NCBI GenBank assembly: GCA_044370415.1
Contig: JBILVO010000005.1
Span: 3,278 to 67,277 of the forward strand
From: CAMCQY01 sp044370415
Lineage (GTDB): Bacteria > Planctomycetota > Planctomycetia > Pirellulales > UBA1268
Length of the DNA: 64,000 nt
Direction: 5' to 3'
This document shows, in pieces, positions 8,135 to 14,995 of this stretch. The notes beneath the pieces were generated by a model. The model was not told where the DNA came from. It was given only the letters and a program-made list of their open reading frames with translations, and ran no database searches. Within the stretch, counting starts at the first letter, position 1. Each line of letters opens with the position of its first letter. A program made the position numbers and the translations under genes.

Positions 8135-8944
8135 ATGGCCGCGCCTTCCCTGCCCGACTCCGACCCGATCGACGCCGAGACGCTGGTCGCCGGCACGGGC
8201 CTGGCGCGGTTCGAGCATCTGGCCGCAATCGACTCGACGATGGAGCGGGCGCGGGAATTCGCCCTCGATCCATGCTGCCCTCTGCCGGCCGCCGTCGTCG
8301 CCGATCGCCAGTCGGCCGGACGCGGCCGCCGCGGGGCGGGCTGGTGGCAGGCCGACGCGAGCCTCGCGGTGAGCGTAGTCGTCGACGCCGGGCCGGCACG
8401 CGCGGCGCCGCCCGCGGTCTGGTCGTTGGCCTGCGGTGTGGCGCTCGCCGAGGCGGTCGCCGCGGCCGTTCCCGGCGTCGAGCCGACGGTCCGCTGGCCC
8501 AACGACGTCGAGGTCGAAGGCAGAAAGCTCGCCGGCATCCTGGTCGAGGCGCCGGCGGGAGGCAGAGCGATCTTCGGTGTCGGCGTGAACACGGCCGGTT
8601 CGAGTCGGGATGCACCTCCTGCGCTGCAGCGGCGGCTCATCACGCTGCCCGACCTCACGGGCCGCGTGCTGTCGCGGCAGGATCTGCTCCTGGTGTTCCT
8701 GCCCCGGCTCTTCGCGCTCCTGACGCAGACGGTTGCGAGCCCCGCGGCGTTCGTGGAGCGGTATCGGGCGCGGTGCGGCCTCGACGGCCATCCGGTCACG
8801 GTGTTTCAGGGTGCGGAGAGGGTCGCGGGCATCTGCCGCGGCATCGCGGCCGACGGTAGCCTGGTGGTCGACACGCCCCATGGCCGCAGGCTCTTCGGCT
8901 CGGGCAGCCTCACCGATCCGGACCACGTCTGGCCCGGGGAGTGA
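8135..8944 (+). CDS. birA: Biotin--[acetyl-CoA-carboxylase] ligase (no DNA-binding domain)
   Basis: The product (269 residues from ATG 8135; a GTG at 8084 would add an unlikely leader) attaches biotin to the carboxyl-carrier protein. Diagnostic motifs are GRGRRG at 62-67 (biotinyl-AMP loop), RWPNDV near 120-125, the lysine of GRKLAGILVE (Lys131) and GVGVN. The C-terminal SH3-like domain is present (VERVAGICRGIAADGSLVVD-type strands). It lacks the N-terminal winged helix of E. coli BirA, so it should not act as a repressor. A bioF gene lies 12 kb away in the same window, but no biotin operon is formed here. Confidence 0.93.
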   Translation: MAAPSLPDSDPIDAETLVAGTGLARFEHLAAIDSTMERAREFALDPCCPLPAAVVADRQSAGRGRRGAGWWQADASLAVSVVVDAGPARAAPPAVWSLACGVALAEAVAAAVPGVEPTVRWPNDVEVEGRKLAGILVEAPAGGRAIFGVGVNTAGSSRDAPPALQRRLITLPDLTGRVLSRQDLLLVFLPRLFALLTQTVASPAAFVERYRARCGLDGHPVTVFQGAERVAGICRGIAADGSLVVDTPHGRRLFGSGSLTDPDHVWPGE

Positions 8945-8950
8945 TGTCGG

Positions 8951-10033
8951 TCAGCGGCGGCGCTGCCGCACCGCCACCACGCACACCTCCCGGCCGCCCG
9001 TGGAGAGCTGCCTGGCCCGCGGCGTGAAGCCCCAGGCCTCGAACAGCTCCAGCCACCCCGGCAGCTCCGCGGCCCGCGACCAGTCGGGAAGCTTGAGTGT
9101 GGCGATGACGCCGGCCGGCCGCACGCCGGGGGCCGTCACGGCCCGGCCGATCGATTCGAGCGCGCTTTTGGGATCGATGTTCATATCGGCCACGATCCAG
9201 TCGCAGCCACGGAAGTCCCGCAGCTTCACCTCGCGGGCCCGCATCCGCCACTGCGTGAACCGAGGATGCGCGGCCACCCGCGGATCGACGACCGCCGGGT
9301 CGACGCCCACGACGTCGAGGCCGGCCTCGAGAAGCCGCTGGCACGCGCCGCCTGGCGCGCAACCCAGCTCGATCGCCCGCTGGCCGCGCGAGAGCGGAAT
9401 CGCAAACGTCTCGATCGCCTCGTCGAGCTTCAGCCAGGCCCGCGAGACCTTGTCGGTGGCGAGTGCGACGGGGTGCATGCCGCCGGCACGCCGGCTCGCG
9501 GGCGTTCCCGCCCTATGCCAGCCCACCCACCACCGTTCGGGAGTGTCGATCACGCAGTCGAGCACGAGATCGCCGGGGGCGGCCGTCGGGGGGAGCGCAA
9601 CCGGCAGCTCGTGTGCCGCCAGCAGCGCACCGCGCACCGCGACCGGGTCGGCCTCGGCCCGGGGATCGCGGCACCAGACATGCACGTTGTCCCATTGCGA
9701 GTGGGCCACCAGCTCCCGGAGGGCGGTGACCTGCTCCGGCTGGGACGGGGCCGCCACCTGACCGAGCGAACGGATCAGCGCCCGCGCATAGACGAGATCG
9801 GGGAAGAAGTCGTCGGGTGGATCGAAGTCTGTGAGCTTGAAGGTGACCACGCCCCGGCGCCAGGCCGCCTTGGAGGCCTGCGGCACAACCGCCTGCTGAC
9901 GCTCGCAGAGCGCCGCCTCCGCCCCTCCCTGGCAGGTCGCCAACAGGAAGACGCCGCGGATGCGGGGGGCGGGGTGTTTCCCGCCACCCGGGAGGGAGTC
10001 TGGAGCCGAGGGCGGCGGGTGCATGGCCGCCAT
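8951..10033 (-). CDS. RlmM/FtsJ-like 2'-O-ribose RNA methyltransferase
   Basis: The ATG at 10033 gives 360 residues; an ATG 9 bases on is an alternative, and the frame extends slightly upstream. The C-terminal Rossmann domain carries the SAM motif ELGCAPGG (222-229), VVGVDP (241-246), ADMN (Asp283) and LKLPDW (Lys314); with SRAWLKLDEA (Lys202) this gives the K-D-K arrangement of FtsJ/RrmJ-type 2'-O-methyltransferases. The overall layout, with a THUMP-like N-terminal half, is like E. coli RlmM, which modifies C2498 of 23S rRNA. Whether the same site is modified here is inference. Its end is 6 bases from the stop of the convergent biotin ligase gene. Confidence 0.8.
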   Translation of the reverse strand: MAAMHPPPSAPDSLPGGGKHPAPRIRGVFLLATCQGGAEAALCERQQAVVPQASKAAWRRGVVTFKLTDFDPPDDFFPDLVYARALIRSLGQVAAPSQPEQVTALRELVAHSQWDNVHVWCRDPRAEADPVAVRGALLAAHELPVALPPTAAPGDLVLDCVIDTPERWWVGWHRAGTPASRRAGGMHPVALATDKVSRAWLKLDEAIETFAIPLSRGQRAIELGCAPGGACQRLLEAGLDVVGVDPAVVDPRVAAHPRFTQWRMRAREVKLRDFRGCDWIVADMNIDPKSALESIGRAVTAPGVRPAGVIATLKLPDWSRAAELPGWLELFEAWGFTPRARQLSTGGREVCVVAVRQRRR

Positions 10034-10082
10034 CCTAGCATCTGAAAAATGGCCGGACCGCCGCAAAAACCAGGTCACGCGT

Positions 10083-10123
10083 CAGGTCAAAAATCAGGCC
10101 GACAGGTCAAAAAATCAGGCCGG
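10083..10123. repeat. Tandem near-identical 20-21-base repeat
   Basis: Two adjacent copies of CAGGTCAAAAATCAGGCCG-type sequence (second copy with one extra A) lie between the methyltransferase start and a strong terminator; a partial third copy (CAGGTCACGCG) precedes them. On the minus strand each copy supplies a T-run, so the array gives repeated U-tracts right after the terminator hairpin. Confidence 0.8.
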
Positions 10124-10151
10124 CCCGGGCGCCCAAGGGCCCGGGCCGGCC
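10118..10151 (-). terminator. Strong rho-independent terminator
   Basis: A perfect 13-bp stem (GGCCGGCCCGGGC with GCCCGGGCCGGCC) encloses an 8-base loop. On the minus strand it is followed by TGATTTTTTGACC, a good U-tract. It therefore ends minus-strand transcription coming from the short lysine-rich ORF at 10349-10411 and insulates the methyltransferase gene downstream. On the plus strand only TTTCTC follows. Confidence 0.85.
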
Positions 10152-10288
10152 TTTCTCGTCTGAACGTGGAACGGCCCGACTCTTATCTCGCCGAAGCGAA
10201 AGAAGGATGCCGAGCTGCGGGCCAAGCATGCCGCACGAGGCGACCCACCGGACCCGTGGAAGGCAGTCCAAGAAGACTGGCAATGGTT

Positions 10289-10332
10289 GGCGAAACTCCG
10301 TTTCGCCCGGCCGAGCGAGCACCCGAAGGTGC
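10289..10332 (-). other. Two stable hairpins downstream of the lysine-rich ORF
   Basis: GGCGAAAC/GTTTCGCC (10289-10296 with 10300-10307, three-base loop) and GCACC/GGTGC (10319-10323 with 10328-10332) are perfect stems. On the minus strand the second has a TTCG loop, which forms an unusually stable RNA tetraloop. Both lie in the same putative transcript as the 20-codon ORF and its terminator, so this may be a structured RNA rather than a plain 3' UTR. Confidence 0.5.
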
Positions 10333-10348
10333 CTGCTCGACCACCTGC

Positions 10349-10411
10349 TCAGCCGTGGCCCTTCTTCTTCTTGGCGACCTTCTTGGCAGCCTTCTTCTTC
10401 TTCTTCGCCAT
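10349..10411 (-). CDS. Lysine-rich 20-residue microprotein
   Basis: The short frame reads MAKKKKKAAKKVAKKKKGHG and stops. It is supported by a near-ideal ribosome site: AAGGAG lies 8 bases before the ATG. The product would be extremely basic (13 Lys of 20) and resembles the Lys/Ala tails of histone H1-like bacterial proteins, so nucleic-acid binding is a plausible guess, not a finding. It is flanked by hairpins on both sides and followed by a strong terminator about 200 bases on, implying its own transcription unit. It is too short for family assignment; it could also be a leader peptide or a by-product of a structured RNA. Confidence 0.5.
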   Translation of the reverse strand: MAKKKKKAAKKVAKKKKGHG

Positions 10412-10519
10412 TGTGATGGCTCCTTGCCATGAGCACCCGCACGCTTCACACGGCCATTCCCCCGGGTGCTCTCGTGGAGGGGAAAGGCCGACGTTTCGCT
10501 CCGTCCCATCGCGTCGTCG

Positions 10520-10539
10520 GCAACGCATTGCTGCGTTGC
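10520..10539 (-). other. Perfect hairpin with GCAA loop upstream of the lysine-rich ORF
   Basis: GCAACGCA (10520-10527) pairs with TGCGTTGC (10532-10539). Read on the minus strand the loop is GCAA, a stable GNRA tetraloop. It lies about 110 bases before the microprotein start and downstream of a TTGACA at 10599-10594, so it would be in the 5' leader of that transcript. Confidence 0.5.
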
Positions 10540-10697
10540 ATGACGGCGTTTCGTGACGTCGCGAGCGTTGTTGTGAAGGATGGATGCGAAAACTGTCAAG
10601 AGAAATTCACCAACTTTTTTCGATTTTTTCGGCGGCAACACACCGGCATGACACGGTGGAGAGCGGTGCCGGACCGTCGTCGGGCGTCACGCACGTG

Positions 10698-11933
10698 TCA
10701 CGCGCGTGTCACAAGCGTGGCGTCGCCGCGGCCGCTCGCATGCGCACTGGCCCAGTCGACGAGCATCGCGAACTGCGCAGCGAAGGCCTGCTCTGTGACG
10801 CCGATCGGGCTCTTGAAGAAGCAGGCCAGCCAGGGGATGGCGCCGTATTCGCCGGCCCGCCGGGCCCGGTCCACCAGCCGCACCAGATCGAGCACCAGCG
10901 GCGCGGCGAGGATCGAGTCGCAGCCCTGCCAGGTGAACTGCATGGTCATCGGCGTGCCGAGGAACCCGCGGAAATGGATGTGGTCCCAGGCGGTCTTCCA
11001 GTCGCCGAGGCTCCGGATGTATTCGATCGAGACGTGCGTCTGGGGCGGGTAGCCGAGGATGCCGGCGAGCAGGTGGTCCTTGCTCCGCACCTTGGTCGCC
11101 TTGTTCCGGGGGTCGTCGAGCACCTTGCCGTCCATGTTGCCAAAGATGTTGTGACCGACCCAGCTCATCACCTCCAGGTGGCGGGCGGCGAACATCGGCG
11201 CGAGCACGCTCTTGAGAAGTGTTTCCCCGGTCTTTCCGTCGCAGCCGGCATGGGCGATCCGCCGCTCCAGGGCCGCCTCCTGCAGGGCCGCCGGCGTGGC
11301 GCCCGTCGACGGGGTGAAGTTGATGTAGGACGCGCCGGCGCCAAAGGCGGCCAGCGCGTAAAGGCTGCTGGCGGGGAGCGGGCAGGCGGTCGGATCGTCA
11401 AGCAGCGGATCGAGTTCCCGGAGGTCGCGCGGGATCGGCAGCGACGCGGGGGGCTCGGTGGAGGCGAGGTTCACCACGACGACGTGGCCGAGCTTCTCGG
11501 CGGCGGCGAAGGCGAGGATGTCGGCCCGCACCCGGTCGATCGCCTGCCGAGGCGTCTCCACGCGGGCCACGATCGCGGCGTCGGCCAGTTCGCGGATCTT
11601 GTCCCCCGCCGCCACCACCGTGCCCGGCCGTAGCCGCGACTCGACCTCGGCGAGGAAGTCGTCGGCATGGTCGATCAGCTCAGGCAGGATCGCGCGGCTG
11701 TCCGTCCACATCCGCCGGGCCTCGTCGGCCAGCCCGCCGGGCCGGATGTCGTGCCCCCCCACCACGATGTCGTCGAAGCCGACGAGATCGAGCGTCGTGA
11801 AGGGCTCGAGCTCGGTCACGAGGCCGACGGGAGCGATCGCGTTGCGGGCGAGGTTCGCCAGCCCCGTCATCACGGTGGTGGCGACGCCACCCTTGGCTCC
11901 GATGAGCCACAGACCGATGCGGCTGCCTGGCAT
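10698..11933 (-). CDS. ino1: myo-Inositol-1-phosphate synthase family protein
   Basis: A 411-residue NAD-dependent enzyme that converts glucose 6-phosphate to inositol 1-phosphate (1L-myo-inositol 1-/3-phosphate by numbering). The N-terminal Rossmann motif is LWLIGAKGGVATTVMTG. Family landmarks are the segment YINFTPSTGA, the long GCDGKTGETLLKS block with catalytic lysines, and NIFGNMDGKVLDDP followed by ATKVRSKD. The length is shorter than eukaryotic enzymes (about 510) but normal for bacterial ones. Inositol lipids or inositol solutes may be its end product in this organism. It is divergent from the aminotransferase gene, with 146 bases between. Confidence 0.9.
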   Translation of the reverse strand: MPGSRIGLWLIGAKGGVATTVMTGLANLARNAIAPVGLVTELEPFTTLDLVGFDDIVVGGHDIRPGGLADEARRMWTDSRAILPELIDHADDFLAEVESRLRPGTVVAAGDKIRELADAAIVARVETPRQAIDRVRADILAFAAAEKLGHVVVVNLASTEPPASLPIPRDLRELDPLLDDPTACPLPASSLYALAAFGAGASYINFTPSTGATPAALQEAALERRIAHAGCDGKTGETLLKSVLAPMFAARHLEVMSWVGHNIFGNMDGKVLDDPRNKATKVRSKDHLLAGILGYPPQTHVSIEYIRSLGDWKTAWDHIHFRGFLGTPMTMQFTWQGCDSILAAPLVLDLVRLVDRARRAGEYGAIPWLACFFKSPIGVTEQAFAAQFAMLVDWASAHASGRGDATLVTRA

Positions 11934-12079
11934 GGGGTCGACTTTCCGGACGGAGGGCCGCGGGCCGCCGGGGACGCCGGCAACTGGGAATCGACGCGGC
12001 CCTTGGTATCATCATCTTCTCACGGAGAAAAGCATCACGCAAAGGAGGCGGGCGCGAAGGCCCGCGGCACGAAGACCGC

Positions 12080-13303
12080 ATGGCTCCCGAGACGAAGGCA
12101 GTGCCCCACGCGTCCACCGACAGCCTCCATCTGGCCCGCCGCATGCGGGCGCTCGAGCCCTCGGCCACGCTGGCGATGGCCGCCCGTGCCGCGGCCATGA
12201 CCGCCGCCGGCGTGGATGTGGTGGATCTGTCGGTGGGTGAGCCCGACTTCCCCACCCCGCTCCACATCTGCCAGGCCGCCGAGGCCGCGATCCGGGCCGG
12301 CCGCACCAAGTACACGCCCGCCGCCGGCATCCCGGCGCTCAAGCAGGCCGTGGCCGCCGACTACACCCGCCGCACCGGCCTGGCGGTCACGCCGGCCCAG
12401 GTGGTCGTGTCCAACGGGGCGAAGCACGCGCTGCACAACGCGTTCACCGCGCTGCTCGACGAGGGCGACGAGGTGATCGTGCCCACCCCCTACTGGGTCA
12501 GCTACGCGGAGCTCATCAAGCTCTCGGGCGCGAAGCCTGTGCTCGTGTCGACCCGCATCGAGGACGACTTCAAGCTGCGGCCCGAGGCGTTGCGGGCGGC
12601 GCTCACGCCCGCCACGCGGATGCTCCTTTTGTGCACGCCGAGCAACCCGACCGGCGTGGTCTACACGGCCGACGAGCTGCGGCAGCTGGCCGACATCGCC
12701 ATCGAGGCCGACCTCGCGGTGGTGTCGGACGAGATCTACGACCAGCTCGTCTTCGACGGCCGCTCGGCCGTGTCGTTCCCGACCCTGCGGCCCGGACTCG
12801 AGCAGCGGACCGTCGTGGTCGCCGGCGTCAGCAAGACCTACTCGATGACGGGCTGGCGGATCGGCTGGACGATCTGCCCGGAGCCGCTCGCGAAGGCGAT
12901 CGGCAACCTGCAGAGCCAGGAGACGAGCAACCCGTGCAGCGTCAGCCAGCACGCGGCCGTAGCGGCCCTCACCGGGCCGCAGGAGTGCGTGGCCGAGATG
13001 TGCCGGGCGTTCCAGCGTCGCCGTGACCTCGTCGCCGCGCGGCTCGCCGCGATGCCCGGCATCCGACTGCCCGCGATCGGGGGCGCCTTCTACGCCTTCT
13101 TCGACATCGGTCAGCACCTGCGGAAAGGCCGCGACGGCATCACGACCAGCATGCAGTGGTGCGAGGCGCTCCTGGAGAAGGAGCACGTCGCCCTGGTGGC
13201 CGGCAGTGCCTTCGGTGCCGAAGGGCACGTGAGGATGTCGTTCGCGGCCTCGGAGGAGAAGCTCGCCGAGGGTCTCGACCGGATCGAGCGGTTCTTGCGG
13301 TAG
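12080..13303 (+). CDS. aspC: Aspartate aminotransferase (class I PLP enzyme)
   Basis: A 407-residue fold-type I transaminase that would interconvert aspartate and oxaloacetate with 2-oxoglutarate. The Schiff-base lysine is Lys252 in AGVSKTYSMTGWRIG. Other markers are VGEPDFPTP, YTPAAGIPALKQA, the TPSNPTG turn and VSDEIYDQL; the C-terminal GHVRMSFA carries the substrate-carboxylate Arg. The pattern is that of the thermophile-type (subgroup Ib) aspartate aminotransferases. A strong AAGGAGG lies about 35 bases before the ATG with a GCGGGC/GCCCGC hairpin between; folding would bring it closer to the start, so the true start or the leader structure deserves attention. Confidence 0.92.
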   Translation: MAPETKAVPHASTDSLHLARRMRALEPSATLAMAARAAAMTAAGVDVVDLSVGEPDFPTPLHICQAAEAAIRAGRTKYTPAAGIPALKQAVAADYTRRTGLAVTPAQVVVSNGAKHALHNAFTALLDEGDEVIVPTPYWVSYAELIKLSGAKPVLVSTRIEDDFKLRPEALRAALTPATRMLLLCTPSNPTGVVYTADELRQLADIAIEADLAVVSDEIYDQLVFDGRSAVSFPTLRPGLEQRTVVVAGVSKTYSMTGWRIGWTICPEPLAKAIGNLQSQETSNPCSVSQHAAVAALTGPQECVAEMCRAFQRRRDLVAARLAAMPGIRLPAIGGAFYAFFDIGQHLRKGRDGITTSMQWCEALLEKEHVALVAGSAFGAEGHVRMSFAASEEKLAEGLDRIERFLR

Positions 13304-13383
13304 CACGCCGCCGCAGACGCCAGTCTGCTGATTGAGCCAGCCATTTCGGCCGGCGGCCATGGATGGCTTGTGGAACGTGAAGG

Positions 13384-14049
13384 CTAAAGCGGCAGAGCCC
13401 GCAGGTCGCGGAACTCGACCTTCATCACGAGGCCGCCGTGGATCTGCAGGCCGATCGGGCCGGGGTCTTTGTACGTGGCGCTCGTGTACTGCGAGACCTT
13501 CTCGCCGTTGAGCCAGACGGTGAAGGTGTCTCCCTTCGCCTCGACGCGGATCCTGTTCCACTCGCCGGGCTTGAGGAGTTCCGCCGCCCGGGGTGCCTGT
13601 GCCTCTTCCGGATAGGTGCCGACGTAGAACGAGCAGGTCATGTCGCGCTTCAGGCTCCGCGACACGCCGATCTGCACCTGCACCTCGGGCTTCCGCAGCA
13701 TGAAGCCGCTGTCGATCTCGCCCGTGAACCGCACCTCCCCTTCTACGATCACGTCGCCGTACGATTTTTCGGTGTAGAGCATCGAGCCCTTCTTCTGCTC
13801 GTCGCTCTGCCCGACGATCACGCCGTCCACGACCTTCCAGTAGGGCTGCTCCGGCAGCGTCCAGCCGGAGAAATCCCGGCCGTTGAAGATCGGCGGCAGG
13901 CTCGCGGTCGGAGGCACTTGGGCTTCCGCGCCGGCTGCGAAGCACAGGGCGGCCACGAAGACGGCCGGCGCGGCCAGGCCACGCCATGCGGCGGCGGGGT
14001 AGGATGTCGCGGCGGCATGCCGGGCTTTGCAGCGGGCGGGCGTGGACAT
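13384..14049 (-). CDS. Secreted DUF1080 (3-keto-disaccharide hydrolase-type) protein
   Basis: From the ATG at 14049 the product has 221 residues with a signal region (APAVFVAALCFAAGAEAQ). A single concanavalin-like beta-sandwich follows: IFNGRDFSGWTLPEQ, YWKVVDGVIVGQ, MLYTEKSYGDVIVEGEVRF, GFMLRKPEVQVQI and GEWNRIRVEAKGDTFTVWLNGE are the classic DUF1080 strands. Planctomycetes carry many copies, usually exported and thought to bind or cleave saccharides; the Pfam family is now labelled 3-keto-disaccharide hydrolase. The frame stays open upstream on the opposite strand of the MobA-like gene, but that extension has no signal and is rejected. Confidence 0.9.
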   Translation of the reverse strand: MSTPARCKARHAAATSYPAAAWRGLAAPAVFVAALCFAAGAEAQVPPTASLPPIFNGRDFSGWTLPEQPYWKVVDGVIVGQSDEQKKGSMLYTEKSYGDVIVEGEVRFTGEIDSGFMLRKPEVQVQIGVSRSLKRDMTCSFYVGTYPEEAQAPRAAELLKPGEWNRIRVEAKGDTFTVWLNGEKVSQYTSATYKDPGPIGLQIHGGLVMKVEFRDLRALPL

Positions 14050-14165
14050 GGGCGGAATCCCTGGGGAGTGACGAACGGCCGGGACGACGCGCGGGTGGCG
14101 CGGCTCGCGGCAGTATACGGTGCCGCATGGCCCGGCGGCCGCACCCAGCGGCGGCGCCCCTCGCC

Positions 14166-14930
14166 ATGCCTGACCGTGCACCCGTGTCTGTCCATCCTCG
14201 AGAGGAGGCGAGCGTGGAGCGAGCGGAGGGGCGGCCCGATCCGGAGGCGGTGGGCATCGTGCTGGCGGGCGGCAGGGCGACGCGGCTCGGGGCCGTGGCG
14301 GCGTCCGGCAAGGCATGGCTCGAGCTCGACGGGCGGACATTCCTCGAGCGGGTGTGTGCGGCACTGTCACCGGAGGTCGCGGCGGTCGTGGTGGTGGCGG
14401 CCGACGGAGCCGATCTGCCCCCGGTGGCCGGGGCCACGGTGGTCCGCGACACCGTGCCGGCTGCGGGGCCGCTCGCGGCAATCCGCGACGGCATCCGCGC
14501 CGCGGTCGCGGCGACCTCGCCACCACCCCGGCGGTTCGTCGTGGTCTCCTGCGACGTGCCGCTGGTGCGCCGGGAAATGATCCGGCTGCTCCTGCAGGCC
14601 GCGCGTGAGGGCGTGGCTGGTGAGGGCGTGGGCGGGGAGAAGGGGGCGGCAGCACCGACCGGCGCGGACGTCCTCTGGACCCTGCCGGTCGCGCACGGCC
14701 ACCTGCAGGTGCTCGTGTCTGTGTTCGACGTGCGGATGCTTTCGCGGCTGGAGTCCTGGCTGGCGGCGGGCCGCCGCGACCCGCGCGGCCTGGCCACGAG
14801 CCTGCTCGCCGACGAGCCGTCCGCGGTGCGGCTGGTCGACGAGCCCCTGCTGGCGACGGCCGACCCGACGCTGGCGTCGTTCATGGACGTCGACACGCCT
14901 GAGGATCTCCGGCGGCTTGCATCGAGCTGA
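14166..14930 (+). CDS. MobA-like molybdenum cofactor guanylyltransferase/NTP transferase
   Basis: The 254-residue product is a GT-A-like nucleotidyltransferase. The N-terminal IVLAGGRATRLGAVAASGKAWLEL corresponds to the LAGGxSxRMGxDK NTP-binding motif, although the consensus DK is replaced by GK. VVSCDVPLV supplies the metal-binding Asp, and FMDVDTPEDLRRL is the usual C-terminal motif. MobA attaches GMP to molybdopterin; the divergent motif leaves room for a related NTP transferase. The ATG at 14166 is chosen, with GTG 14211 close to the conserved domain as an alternative. It is divergent from the DUF1080 gene and 65 bases upstream of the AsmA-like gene. Confidence 0.75.
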   Translation: MPDRAPVSVHPREEASVERAEGRPDPEAVGIVLAGGRATRLGAVAASGKAWLELDGRTFLERVCAALSPEVAAVVVVAADGADLPPVAGATVVRDTVPAAGPLAAIRDGIRAAVAATSPPPRRFVVVSCDVPLVRREMIRLLLQAAREGVAGEGVGGEKGAAAPTGADVLWTLPVAHGHLQVLVSVFDVRMLSRLESWLAAGRRDPRGLATSLLADEPSAVRLVDEPLLATADPTLASFMDVDTPEDLRRLASS

Positions 14931-14995
14931 GTGCGCCGCGACCGCCTGCGATATTCGGCTTCGCGGCAGGCACCCCCTCTTCCTATACTCCGGGC

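Noticed and set aside
8596..8620. GGTTCGAGTC string resembling a tRNA T-arm
   Set aside because: It lies inside the biotin ligase coding sequence and no acceptor or anticodon stem can be formed around it.
10107..10442. 111-codon minus-strand frame overlapping the lysine-rich ORF
   Set aside because: It crosses the terminator hairpin, has Glu-rich noise from the Lys codons in another frame and lacks a ribosome site.
13335..13368. Inverted repeat AGCCAT..ATGGCT between the aminotransferase and DUF1080 genes
   Set aside because: The outer stem is only six base pairs, alternative pairings compete and there is no U-tract, so a terminator is not supported.
13986..14165. Longer N-terminus for the MobA-like protein
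   Set aside because: The extra 60 residues lie over the start of the divergent DUF1080 gene, are Arg-rich and precede no family motif.
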